Shown here piece by piece: positions 33,908 to 42,634 of a DNA stretch of 54,632 nucleotides. The notes under the pieces are model-generated. The model saw nothing but the letters and a program-made list of their open reading frames with translations. It was not told where the DNA came from and did no database searches. The stretch is from Lachnospiraceae bacterium (GTDB taxonomy: Bacteria > Bacillota > Clostridia > Lachnospirales > Lachnospiraceae), in contig JALENY010000019.1 in assembly GCA_022767285.1 (NCBI GenBank), positions 1 through 54,632 of the forward strand. Direction: 5' to 3'. Each line of letters starts with the position of its first letter. Within the stretch, counting starts at the first letter, position 1. The position numbers and the translations under genes are program-made.

Positions 33908-36208
33908 CTATCCTCTTGTACGCTCAATATCGATCACACTTTCCACCTGACGTATCTTTTCGATCAGGTGATTCAGTTCTTCCACACTTTTTACTTCAAA
34001 GGCAATATCAAGCGTGGCTGTACCCTGTTTGCTGGTGCGGGAATTCAGTGATGTCATATCAATTTTCCGCTCGGTAAAAATCTGTGAAATGTCAACAAGA
34101 AGTCCTGTTCGATTCTGTGCATATACATTGATTTCAGCGAAATATGACTGTGCGCTTTTTGAATCCGGCACCTGCCATTCGGCATCAATCAAACGTTCCC
34201 GTTCCAGTTCATTCATATTAATAATATTGACGCAATCCGTGCGGTGAATGGAAATGCCACGTCCTCTTGTGACAAAGCCGACGATCTCATCACCCGGAAT
34301 GGGGCTGCAGCAACGTGAGAAACGAACCGTCACATCGTGGATGCCTTTTACCACGATTCCTCCTTTGCCTTTTCCGGCAACCGGTATCTTCTCTTTTGTG
34401 TCCTTTACAACTTCCAGTACCTTTTCATCTGTGAGGCCATCCGCATTGTCTTTCTTATATGCGTCAACCATCTTGTTGAGAACCTGACCTTCTTTCAAGC
34501 CACCGTGTCCGATGGCGGCAAGTACGGAATCCCAGTCCCTGAAGCCGTATTTGCGCAGAACCGCATCCTGATATTTCGGTTTCATCATCAGGCCAAGATT
34601 ATGCCCTTTTGTTTTCGCATACTGGACAAGCATCTCTTTACCTTTTAAGATATTATCTTCCTTTAATTCCTGGCGAAACCACTGGTTGATCTTGTTTTTG
34701 GCCTGGGTACTCTTGACAATTTTCAGCCAGTCGCGGCTGGGGCCTCTGGAATTCTGAGATGTCAGAATTTCAACACGGTCACCGTTTTTTATAATATATT
34801 CAATCGGCACCAGCTTTCCGTTTACTCTGGCACCAACCATCTTGTTTCCGACTGCACTGTGAACGCTGTATGCAAAATCGATGGTATTAGATCCGTTCGG
34901 CAGAGTCTTAACATCTCCGGCCGGACTGAAACAGTATACGCTCTCGGAAAACAGATCCAGATCACTCTTCAAAAGGCTCATGAATTCCCGGTTATCCGAC
35001 ATATCACGCTGCCACTCAAGGATCTGTCGCAGCCAGCTTAACTTCTCTTCTTCCTGGCGTGTGGTATTGGCCTTTCCGTCCGCGGATTCTTTGTATTTCC
35101 AGTGAGCCGCAATACCGTATTCTGCAGTCTTGTGCATCTCAAAGGTACGGATCTGTATCTCAAAGGGGCGACCATTCGGGCCGATCAGCGTCGTATGAAG
35201 AGACTGGTACATATTCGGTTTCGGCATGGCAATGTAATCTTTGAAACGTCCCGGTATGGGCTTATACATTTCATGGATCACACCCAGAGCTGCATAACAG
35301 TCCTTCACCGTCTCAACAATGATGCGGACGGCAAATAAATCATAAATCTGATCGATGGTCTTATCCTGGTTTACCATCTTTTTATAGATGCTGAAAAAAT
35401 GTTTTACGCGGCCATCAATCTGTGCTTCAATTCCGGCAGCTTCAATATGGGTTTTTACTTCTTTGACGATCTCGCCTACAAATTCCTGACGTTTCCCCTT
35501 AGTCAGAGCTATCTTTTCCACCAGATCATAGTAAACATCCGGCTGCAGATATTTCAGGGCAAGGTCATCCAGTTCAATCTTAATCTTGGAAATACCCAGG
35601 CGCTGAGCTATGGGGGCATATATTTCCATGGTCTCCCGCGCCTTTTCTTTCTGTTTTTCGGGTTTCATATACTGAAGGGTGCGCATATTATGCAGACGGT
35701 CCGCCAGTTTGATCAAAATGACACGAATATCTTTTGCCATGGCCAAAAACATTTTTCGAAGGTTTTCGGCCTGCACTTCCACTTTATCCTTAGAATAGTT
35801 CAATTGTCCCAGCTTTGTAACGCCGTCAACCAGCAGAGCAACTTCTTTTCCGAATTCTTTTTCAACTTCTTCGGTGGTCATGATCGTGTCTTCCACCACG
35901 TCATGAAGCAGTCCGGAAATGATTGTTTCCTTGTCCAATTCAAGATCGGCCAGTATTATCGCAACACAAAGAGGGTGTATAATATAGGGCTCCCCCGATT
36001 TTCTTTTTTGTTCCTTATGGGCCTCATATGCAATCTTATAGGCCTTTTCAACCATACTGATATCATCTGAGGGATGATATTTACGAATTCCGACAATCAA
36101 TTCCTGATACAATTCTTCCGGTGTTGCAAAATCTTTCATGGTGCGAAGATTCGCATCCATCTTCTGAACGCGCTTTTCCCGATCCGGTATTTTCGTCGGT
36201 TCACTCAT
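33908..36208 (-). CDS. relA: Bifunctional (p)ppGpp synthetase/hydrolase
   Basis: A 766-residue Rel protein controlling the stringent response. Order of domains: HD hydrolase (HPLCVAIILADLELDKETII and LLHDVVEDTI, with LVDGVTKLGQ and IRVILIKLADRLHNMRTL), synthetase (KKMVNQDKTIDQIYDLFAVRIIV, GRFKDYIAMPKPNMYQSLHT, FEIQIRT), TGS (YCFSPAGDVKTLPNGSNTIDFAY), a zinc-finger region (RFSRCCSPIPGDEIVGF, HRTDCVN) and a C-terminal ACT domain. Both catalytic halves look intact. GGGAGGAG precedes the start. Confidence 0.96.
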   Translation of the reverse strand: MSEPTKIPDREKRVQKMDANLRTMKDFATPEELYQELIVGIRKYHPSDDISMVEKAYKIAYEAHKEQKRKSGEPYIIHPLCVAIILADLELDKETIISGLLHDVVEDTIMTTEEVEKEFGKEVALLVDGVTKLGQLNYSKDKVEVQAENLRKMFLAMAKDIRVILIKLADRLHNMRTLQYMKPEKQKEKARETMEIYAPIAQRLGISKIKIELDDLALKYLQPDVYYDLVEKIALTKGKRQEFVGEIVKEVKTHIEAAGIEAQIDGRVKHFFSIYKKMVNQDKTIDQIYDLFAVRIIVETVKDCYAALGVIHEMYKPIPGRFKDYIAMPKPNMYQSLHTTLIGPNGRPFEIQIRTFEMHKTAEYGIAAHWKYKESADGKANTTRQEEEKLSWLRQILEWQRDMSDNREFMSLLKSDLDLFSESVYCFSPAGDVKTLPNGSNTIDFAYSVHSAVGNKMVGARVNGKLVPIEYIIKNGDRVEILTSQNSRGPSRDWLKIVKSTQAKNKINQWFRQELKEDNILKGKEMLVQYAKTKGHNLGLMMKPKYQDAVLRKYGFRDWDSVLAAIGHGGLKEGQVLNKMVDAYKKDNADGLTDEKVLEVVKDTKEKIPVAGKGKGGIVVKGIHDVTVRFSRCCSPIPGDEIVGFVTRGRGISIHRTDCVNIINMNELERERLIDAEWQVPDSKSAQSYFAEINVYAQNRTGLLVDISQIFTERKIDMTSLNSRTSKQGTATLDIAFEVKSVEELNHLIEKIRQVESVIDIERTRG

Positions 36209-36263
36209 GATATCACTTCTCCTCCCTGACAGTTCCTCATTTTGTCAATTTTTCCTGTTTAGT

Positions 36264-36292
36264 AGTATATCATCATTTAACTTCGGAATCAA
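36264..36292 (-). promoter_or_regulatory. relA operon promoter
   Basis: On the minus strand TTGATT (36287-36292) and TATACT (36264-36269) are exactly 17 bases apart, 55 bases before the relA ATG. It would let relA, the MBL gene and hemZ be transcribed independently of recJ. Confidence 0.65.
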
Positions 36293-36333
36293 GAATTTGT
36301 AGAATCCTGTCGATTACTGAAATTACAGTTTTT

Positions 36334-38022
36334 TCACTGAAAATGTGAAATCACAACCTGAAGAGTCTCCCGTCCCTGGTATTCATTGATCGCAGGATAG
36401 TATGTAACAGCCACTGATTTTCCCGAAAGAATTCTTTCTTCCAGCTCTTCCGCATTTTGAAAACAGATTCCATCAATGACCCGTCCCATACCGTCATCCA
36501 GTTTCATACTTAACACATTCCTATTTTTGCCAATTATCCTGTGGTTTAATACATGAATATTTTTTTGGGCAAAAACCGGTTTTGTGTTCCCTTTTCCGAA
36601 GGGCTCCAGCAAAGTCAGCTGTCCGATCAGTTCCTTCGTAATATAAGAAAAAGGCATCGGCACATCGATGGTGATTTTCTCCATAAAATCACCATTTTCC
36701 AGTTCACAGGTTTCATTCAGGCGGCTTCGCATCTTCGGAATATCCTCTTCACGCAGGGACAAGCCGGCCGCCATTTTGTGACCGCCAAAATGAGTAAACA
36801 CCTCCCGACACCTGGCCATGGCATCAAACATGTGGTACGATTCAATGGAACGACCGCTTCCCTTTATGCCATCTTCACCTTTTGTCAGCACAAAAACCGG
36901 ATGATAATACATTTCCCGTATCCGACCTGCAATAATTCCTGCCAGGCTCTCATGACATTCCGGAAGATAGATCACATAGACCTTATCCTCTTTGATTCCG
37001 TTTTTTTCCACCTGCTCCACCGCCAGCTCTACTCCCTGAAGGGTCATGGCTTTTCGGCTCTCATTCAGATTTTTCAGATCTCCTGCCAGTCGTGCGGCAT
37101 CCTCACGATTTGAGGAACGGAGGAGTTCCAACGCGCGCTTTGCCGTGTCAAGGCGGCCGCTGGCATTCATGCAGGGTCCCAGAACATAGCCGATATGATA
37201 TGCACTGACCGCCTCCGGCTGCAGTTCATTAACGCGCATCAGTTCCCGAAGCCCCCGATTGCCGGTATGATGGAGTTGTTTTAAACCTTCTTTCACAATA
37301 ATCCTGTTTTCTCCCACCAGATCCATCACATCTCCGACGGTTGCAAATGCCGCATATTCCAGAAATGCCTCCGTCTCATCTTTTCCGACGCCGCAGGTTT
37401 CATAGAGGGCTGCAATTAACTTATAAGCCACGCCGGCACCACAGAGTCCGGAAAACGGATAGGTACAATCCTGCTGTTTCGGATTGATGACGGCATCCGC
37501 ATCCGGGATCATTCCATCCAGCAGTTCATGATGATCAGTCACAATCACTGTCATGCCAAGATCTTTCGCCTTCTTGATCTGCTCAAAAGCAGAAATTCCG
37601 TTATCGCATGTCACAATTGTATCCCGCTCATCCTCCTTTGCTTTCAGGATCAGTTGTTCGTTCAGGCCATAACCGTCTGTAATCCGGTTCGGAATCATAA
37701 CATCCACATCCGCTCCCACGCGGCGCAGGCCGGTCTCAAGAATGAAAGTGGACATGACACCATCAATGTCATAATCTCCGATTACTCTGATTCTGGCATG
37801 ATCTCTGATTTTCTTCCGGAGGATGTCCACCGCTTTTCTCATATCTTTCATCAGCCAGGGGCTGTATAGCTGATCTTTATTTCCATATAAATAGGTCTGA
37901 ATCTGATCATTTCCAATTATATCCCTATTTCGGATCAGACGCGCCAGAACCGGATCAATGGAAAAATCCTGTGCAATCCGGTTAAAATCGGCTCTTTTTG
38001 CGGCAACAACCCATTTTTCCAT
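36334..38022 (-). CDS. recJ: Single-stranded-DNA-specific exonuclease RecJ
   Basis: A 562-residue DHH-family 5'-3' exonuclease. Motifs: RVIGDYDIDGVMSTFIL (motif I), CDNGIS (motif II), VIVTDHHEL (DHH, motif III), the GVAYKLIAAL region, and the DHHA1 domain GSGRSIESYHMFDAM and FGGHKMAAGLSL. The C-terminal OB-like domain ends the protein, which is of normal short-RecJ length. GGAG precedes the start. A stem-loop separates it from secDF upstream. Confidence 0.95.
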   Translation of the reverse strand: MEKWVVAAKRADFNRIAQDFSIDPVLARLIRNRDIIGNDQIQTYLYGNKDQLYSPWLMKDMRKAVDILRKKIRDHARIRVIGDYDIDGVMSTFILETGLRRVGADVDVMIPNRITDGYGLNEQLILKAKEDERDTIVTCDNGISAFEQIKKAKDLGMTVIVTDHHELLDGMIPDADAVINPKQQDCTYPFSGLCGAGVAYKLIAALYETCGVGKDETEAFLEYAAFATVGDVMDLVGENRIIVKEGLKQLHHTGNRGLRELMRVNELQPEAVSAYHIGYVLGPCMNASGRLDTAKRALELLRSSNREDAARLAGDLKNLNESRKAMTLQGVELAVEQVEKNGIKEDKVYVIYLPECHESLAGIIAGRIREMYYHPVFVLTKGEDGIKGSGRSIESYHMFDAMARCREVFTHFGGHKMAAGLSLREEDIPKMRSRLNETCELENGDFMEKITIDVPMPFSYITKELIGQLTLLEPFGKGNTKPVFAQKNIHVLNHRIIGKNRNVLSMKLDDGMGRVIDGICFQNAEELEERILSGKSVAVTYYPAINEYQGRETLQVVISHFQ

Positions 38023-38041
38023 AATCTTCTCCTCAAGTACG

Positions 38042-38073
38042 ACGAGGCTGTTTCACCTTAGAAACAGCCTCGT
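38042..38073. terminator. Stem-loop between secDF and recJ
   Basis: ACGAGGCTGTTTC and GAAACAGCCTCGT form a perfect 13-bp stem with a six-base loop. For minus-strand transcription no U-run follows (CGUACUUGAGG), so it may be a processing or partial-termination site instead of a full terminator; on the plus strand UCUUUUC follows. Confidence 0.6.
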
Positions 38074-38108
38074 TCTTTTCATTCAACTTTTGAATCATTC
38101 TTTTTTCA

Positions 38109-40358
38109 TTATTTTTTAGCTTTGCTGCCTTTGAGCTTCGTTTTCATCACGTACCACAGTGAACCGGTCACGCAGACAGAGGAATATGCACCGCAGATGA
38201 TACCGGCCATGATCGGCATAGCAAATTCACGGATGGAAGACACACCGAGAATAAACAGCACTGCAACCATAACAAATGTAGTCAGAGAAGTATAGATACT
38301 TCTGGTAAGTGTCTGACTGATACTGGTGTTTACCACTTCTTTGAGCTGCTCATCATTTCTCACACCAACCATATTTTCACGGATACGGTCAAAAATAACG
38401 ATGGTCGCATTGATGGAATAACCTACAATGGTCAGCATACATGCAATAAATGTATTGCCCACGGAAATTCTTGCAACCGCATAGAATCCCAGCACTACCA
38501 GTACGTCATGGATCAGCGCCAGCACCGCACTGGATGCAAAGCGGACATCTTTAAAGCGGAACCAGATATACAGAAGCATACAAATGGTTGCCACAACTAC
38601 TGCAAGGACAGCGTCATTTCTCATTTCCTTGCTGACTGTGGAAGAAATATTCTCAGCAACAATCGTTGCTTCATCCACGCCAAACTCACTGATCAGCAGC
38701 TGATTCAGTTCCTGACGTTCTTCAACATTTAAGGAACGGGTCTTGATTACAACTTCATTGCTTCCCACTACTTTCTGAGTAGATATATTGGCATCCCCGG
38801 TCACTTCCTGAACCACCGGTTTAACCTGAGAATCCAGATCAGCGATCGTCATATCTTCCGGGAATGTCACAGTTGTAGAGGTACCGCCCTTGAACTCAAG
38901 GCTGTAATTCAGCGCACCTTTTCCCTGTGCACCCATAACACCCATAGTTACCGGTGCCACTAAAATCAATACGATAGAGATGATGAAGAAAATCTTTTTC
39001 TTTCCAATAAAATCATAAGTTTTCTGTTTCTTCTCCCGCGCATAGAATTTTGCATCACGAATACCAACTGCATACAATGCATTGATTACAAAACGGGATA
39101 CAACCAAAGCAGTGAACATGGATACCACAATACCAAGTGCCAGAGTCATAGCAAATCCACGCACGCTTCCGGTACCGAGCCATCCCAGTACTGCTGCCGC
39201 AATCAGCGTAGTAATATTGCCGTCAAGGATTGCAGACATAGCTTTCTTAAAACCGGAGTGAATTGCACCTTTTACGCTCTTTCCGGCAGTCACTTCCTCA
39301 CGGATTCGGGCATAGATAATTACATTGGCATCCACAGCCATACCGATGCCCAGGATAATACCTGCGATACCAGGAAGAGTCAGAGTCAGGTCAAATGCAT
39401 TCAGAAGAAGCAGAACCAGACCGGTATAGATCAAAAGTGCGATACCCGCAACAATACCGGGTACCAGATATACAATAATCATGAAAAGAATCACAATTGC
39501 CAGACCGATTGCACCTGCGATCAGACTGGTACGGATAGCATCAACACCAAGCTGTGCACCCACCACATTGGAACGAAGTTCATTTAACTCCAGTTTCAGA
39601 CCACCGATACGGATAAAGGACGCAAGATTTTTTGCCTCTTCCATCGTTGCACTTCCGGTAATCTCACACTGGCCTCCGGTAATCGGTTCATTTACACGGG
39701 GTACGCTGACAAATTCGCCGTCGTAGTAAATACCGATCGACTCACTGTTCTGGTAGGCACTGGTCGTTGCCTCTGCAAATTTCTCCGTACCTTCCTCAGT
39801 AAGAGTCAGAGAAACAATATAATCATTCCCGGTTCCGGTCTGATTCTGACGTGCACCAGCTTCCGCGCTTTTTACATCATTTCCGTTCATGATAATGCTG
39901 CCGTCTGCTTCCATTTCCTCCAAAGACCGGTTCAGCACATAGTTGCCATCTGTATCACTCCAGACATAGTTGGCTGTTGTTCCGTCAGCCGCATTCTGTG
40001 AAATAAAATACAGCGCACCCGGAGTACCGAGATCCTGCAAAATAGTATTGGCATCAGAAACACCCGGAATCTCGATGTTAATCCGGTTGGTTCCTTCCTG
40101 ATAAACCTGTGATTCATTGCTGTACTCAGCAACACGCTGCTGCAGTTTGTAAATAGTATCGGACATGTCTTCCGATGACGAATTTGGGTCGGAAGTCTCA
40201 TAGGTGATACTCACACCGCCGGATAAGTCCAAACCTGTTTTAATGTTCTTTGCTGCTCCTGTTCCGGTCGGACCAAATCCCACTGCACAGGTAAAGCCCA
40301 AAAGGCCAAGAACCAGTGCTGTGATAACCAGAACAACTATTCCCTGTTTCTTTTTCAT
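38109..40358 (-). CDS. secDF: Fused SecDF protein-export membrane protein
   Basis: A 749-residue fusion of SecD and SecF that uses proton motive force to pull proteins out of the SecYEG channel. SecD part: first helix, TGLDLSGGVSITYE, the P1 head, then FIRIGGLKLELNELRSNVVG, LPGIAGIILGIGMAVDANVIIYARIREE. SecF part: YSLEFKGGTSTTVTFP, then IWFRFKDVRFASSAVLALIH and TIVGYSINATIVIFDRIREN. About twelve membrane helices in all. It lies directly downstream of scfB with a 31-base gap. Confidence 0.96.
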   Translation of the reverse strand: MKKKQGIVVLVITALVLGLLGFTCAVGFGPTGTGAAKNIKTGLDLSGGVSITYETSDPNSSSEDMSDTIYKLQQRVAEYSNESQVYQEGTNRINIEIPGVSDANTILQDLGTPGALYFISQNAADGTTANYVWSDTDGNYVLNRSLEEMEADGSIIMNGNDVKSAEAGARQNQTGTGNDYIVSLTLTEEGTEKFAEATTSAYQNSESIGIYYDGEFVSVPRVNEPITGGQCEITGSATMEEAKNLASFIRIGGLKLELNELRSNVVGAQLGVDAIRTSLIAGAIGLAIVILFMIIVYLVPGIVAGIALLIYTGLVLLLLNAFDLTLTLPGIAGIILGIGMAVDANVIIYARIREEVTAGKSVKGAIHSGFKKAMSAILDGNITTLIAAAVLGWLGTGSVRGFAMTLALGIVVSMFTALVVSRFVINALYAVGIRDAKFYAREKKQKTYDFIGKKKIFFIISIVLILVAPVTMGVMGAQGKGALNYSLEFKGGTSTTVTFPEDMTIADLDSQVKPVVQEVTGDANISTQKVVGSNEVVIKTRSLNVEERQELNQLLISEFGVDEATIVAENISSTVSKEMRNDAVLAVVVATICMLLYIWFRFKDVRFASSAVLALIHDVLVVLGFYAVARISVGNTFIACMLTIVGYSINATIVIFDRIRENMVGVRNDEQLKEVVNTSISQTLTRSIYTSLTTFVMVAVLFILGVSSIREFAMPIMAGIICGAYSSVCVTGSLWYVMKTKLKGSKAKK

Positions 40359-40389
40359 TGCATTTTGTCCCTTCTTGTTTGATTTATCT

Positions 40390-41754
40390 TTATTCGGCCA
40401 AAGCCGCTTTTATCATGATTGCACACTCTACACGTTTTTGCTGCAATTTACATCCGATCTCATAAACGTCGGTAATGGAGCCGTGGAAATTATAGGAATT
40501 GGCCGCACAGCCGCCGCTGCAGTAAAATCTTGCAAAACAGTCTCTGCACTCTTTTTTTGCATAGACATTACAGCATTTAAATTCTTCCTGAATATCCGTT
40601 CTGGTTACGCCGTCATAGACATTTCCCATCAGGAACTTTTCCTCACCCACAAACTGGTGGCAGGGATACAGGTCACCCCACGGGGTAACAGCCAGATATT
40701 CCGTCCCTGAGCCACATCCGGAAAGGCGTTTGTATACACAGGGTCCCCCCGTCAGATCTATCATAAAGTGGAAGAAATTAAATCCATTTCCTGCTTTTTT
40801 ACGGCGAATGATCTCTTGTGCAAGGATATCATACTGCTCACAGATGACCGGTATGTCCTCTTCCCGCAGGGAATAGTCCGCTTCCGGTGGTGCCACAACC
40901 GGTTCAACCGAGATCTGCTTAAATCCAAGATCTGCCAGATGGAGCACATCTTTTGCAAAGTCCAGATTGTGTCTGGTAAATGTGCCTCGTACATAGTATT
41001 TATCCTGATTGCGGCTCTCGGCAAATTTCTGAAACTTCGGAACGATCAGGTCATAGCTGCCTGCGCCCTTGCGGAATGGCCGCATAAAATCGTGTACTTC
41101 TTTTCTGCCATCGATGCTTAAGACCACATTGCCCATCTCTTTATTGGCAAATTCCATGATCTCATCATTCAGCAGCACGCCGTTTGTCGTAAGTGTAAAA
41201 CGGAAATTCTTGTTGTGGATTTTTTCCTGTTCTCGGCCATACGCTACCAGTTCTTTTACTACCTGCCAGTTCATCAACGGCTCTCCGCCAAAGAAATCCA
41301 CTTCCAGGTTTTTCCGGTTTCCGGAATTGGCGATCAAAAAATCCAATGCCTGTTTTCCTACTTCAAAGGACATCAGAGCGCGTCTTCCATGGTACTCCCC
41401 TTCCTCCGCAAAACAATAACGGCAGGCAAGATTGCAGTCATGTGCAATATGCAGGCACAGAGCTTTTACAACCGTCGAACGTTTTTTGAAATCAATCACT
41501 GCATCGCGATAAGCATCCTCTGTAAAAAGCATGCCTTCTTTCTTTAATTCCTCGCATTCATCTATAGCACTGCTGACTGCCTCTTCGTCACAGATGCCAT
41601 TTTTTTTCATTTCACGAAGTATCTCATCGCGATCCATACCCTGTTCCATATAGCCCAGGATGTCATAGGTCACATCGTCCACCACGTGGACCGAGCCACT
41701 GTTAATGTCCATGACGATATTGTAACCGTTGTTTTTGTATCGATGAATCTGCAT
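40390..41754 (-). CDS. scfB: Radical SAM/SPASM SCIFF-peptide maturase
   Basis: A 454-residue enzyme that forms thioether crosslinks in the SCIFF peptide. The N-terminal 90 residues hold a PqqD-like recognition domain (NIVMDINSGSVHVVDDVTYD), then the SAM cluster CNLACRYCFAEEG, VDFFGGEPLMNW, TLTTNGVLL, and a long Cys-rich SPASM region: CGSGTEYLAVTPWGDLYPCH, FKCCNVYAKKECRDCFARFY, CSGGCAANSY and a last Cys in EIGCKLQ for two auxiliary clusters. The ATG at 41754 is chosen over TTG 41766 because GGAGG lies at the right distance. It follows the precursor gene scfA. Confidence 0.92.
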   Translation of the reverse strand: MQIHRYKNNGYNIVMDINSGSVHVVDDVTYDILGYMEQGMDRDEILREMKKNGICDEEAVSSAIDECEELKKEGMLFTEDAYRDAVIDFKKRSTVVKALCLHIAHDCNLACRYCFAEEGEYHGRRALMSFEVGKQALDFLIANSGNRKNLEVDFFGGEPLMNWQVVKELVAYGREQEKIHNKNFRFTLTTNGVLLNDEIMEFANKEMGNVVLSIDGRKEVHDFMRPFRKGAGSYDLIVPKFQKFAESRNQDKYYVRGTFTRHNLDFAKDVLHLADLGFKQISVEPVVAPPEADYSLREEDIPVICEQYDILAQEIIRRKKAGNGFNFFHFMIDLTGGPCVYKRLSGCGSGTEYLAVTPWGDLYPCHQFVGEEKFLMGNVYDGVTRTDIQEEFKCCNVYAKKECRDCFARFYCSGGCAANSYNFHGSITDVYEIGCKLQQKRVECAIMIKAALAE

Positions 41755-41842
41755 GTTTACCTCCAAAACCGCATTAACAGCGGTATAATTTCAAGGATAT
41801 GTGAAAAAGATTTTCTCCTTCTTCCTCCTTGTACAAAGAATA

Positions 41843-41864
41843 AGCAGCGGCGCAAACCGCTGCT
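41843..41864 (-). terminator. Attenuator-like stem-loop between scfA and scfB
   Basis: AGCAGCGG and CCGCTGCT form a perfect 8-bp stem with a six-base loop. On the minus strand it is followed by UAUUCUUUGU, a weak U-rich tract. It lies 68 bases after the scfA stop and about 90 before the scfB start, so it could end most transcripts after scfA. Confidence 0.6.
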
Positions 41865-41931
41865 TTACAATACCTGAGTATGCACGTGGAACTGCCAGTG
41901 ACAGGTCGTCTGCATTACTGTTTTTTGGCAA

Positions 41932-42075
41932 TTATTTCTGGCTTTCGCAGCTCTGATTACCAACAGTACAGGAAGTCTTACATGCAGACTGGCATGATGT
42001 CTGGCACTCTCCGCATCCGCCTTTTTTTAATGTATTCTGTAAATTTTTCGTATTCAATGTTTTAATATGTTTCAT
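41932..42075 (-). CDS. scfA: SCIFF ranthipeptide precursor (six cysteines in 47 residues)
   Basis: A 47-residue peptide, too short for usual ORF cut-offs, starting ATG 42075 after GGGAGGAAAGCACC and ending TAA 41932-41934. The leader MKHIKTLNTKNLQNTLKKGG is the highly conserved SCIFF start. The core carries Cys21, 24, 28, 32, 36 and 43 interleaved with Ser/Thr (CGECQTSC, QSACKTSC, then SCESQK), the donor and acceptor residues for thioether bonds. It is a natural substrate of the radical SAM protein encoded just downstream. It has its own promoter. Confidence 0.93.
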   Translation of the reverse strand: MKHIKTLNTKNLQNTLKKGGCGECQTSCQSACKTSCTVGNQSCESQK

Positions 42076-42132
42076 GGTGCTTTCCTCCCGGTAAATTATT
42101 CTGAAATATCCTAATGCGAATTGCTAACTAGA

Positions 42133-42160
42133 ATTATAACACATGTTTGTTCTTTTTCAA
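42133..42160 (-). promoter_or_regulatory. scfA promoter
   Basis: TTGAAA (42155-42160) and TATAAT (42133-42138) on the minus strand are 16 bases apart, with TGTG before the -10. Transcription should start near 42126, giving a 50-base leader to scfA. This is one of the best sigma-A promoters in the window. Confidence 0.75.
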
Positions 42161-42215
42161 AGCACTTTTTTTAGTATTCTCACTCTATTTTATAGCACTC
42201 TTTTTACCTTTTTGT

Positions 42216-42590
42216 TCAGGACAGCATTCCTCCTATGGTTCCTCCAAGAATACACATGGCAAATGCCGTAATCAACTGCTGTGAATACGTGATCGGACTT
42301 TTATATAGAATCACAGAAACCAAAAGCAGCACCAGAAAGTAGAGTATTCCGGCCAGAAACCCCCATGCGAATTTCCTGTTTCCTGTCTTTCGCCCTATGT
42401 ACCAGCCGCCTGCCAGACAGGAAATTACGTATATCACCAGAACGCCTGCCTTTACTGCCTGTTCACCCAGTGCAAATTTGTACAGCAAAAACGCCAGCAA
42501 AATCAGGATCAGCGCACTGATCAGATAGGACAAAACCAGTGATTTCAATATTACCAGTATCTTTGGTCCGCCTGTTTTCATTCTTTCCAT
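42216..42590 (-). CDS. TIGR04086 family membrane protein
   Basis: A 124-residue protein with four hydrophobic helices (LVILKSLVLSYLISALILIL and so on), a central CLAGGWYIGRKTGNRKFAWGFLAG loop and a closing GGTIGGML. It matches the TIGR04086 family, which is often encoded beside the SCIFF system in clostridia. No function is known. The ATG at 42590 has a GGGAGGG ribosome site that is also the 3' arm of a hairpin. It lies 45 bases after the surface-protein gene. Confidence 0.82.
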   Translation of the reverse strand: MERMKTGGPKILVILKSLVLSYLISALILILLAFLLYKFALGEQAVKAGVLVIYVISCLAGGWYIGRKTGNRKFAWGFLAGILYFLVLLLVSVILYKSPITYSQQLITAFAMCILGGTIGGMLS

Positions 42591-42596
42591 AAAAAT

Positions 42597-42622
42597 CCCT
42601 CCCATAAAACTATATGGGAGGG
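42597..42622 (-). promoter_or_regulatory. Hairpin sequestering the ribosome site of the TIGR04086 gene
   Basis: CCCTCCCATA and TATGGGAGGG make a perfect 10-bp stem; on the minus strand the 3' arm contains the GGGAGGG ribosome site and is followed by AUUUUUAUG. It can act as an intrinsic terminator for the surface-protein gene and, in any read-through transcript, hide the next ribosome site. Confidence 0.65.
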
Positions 42623-42634
42623 TTGTACGCAATA

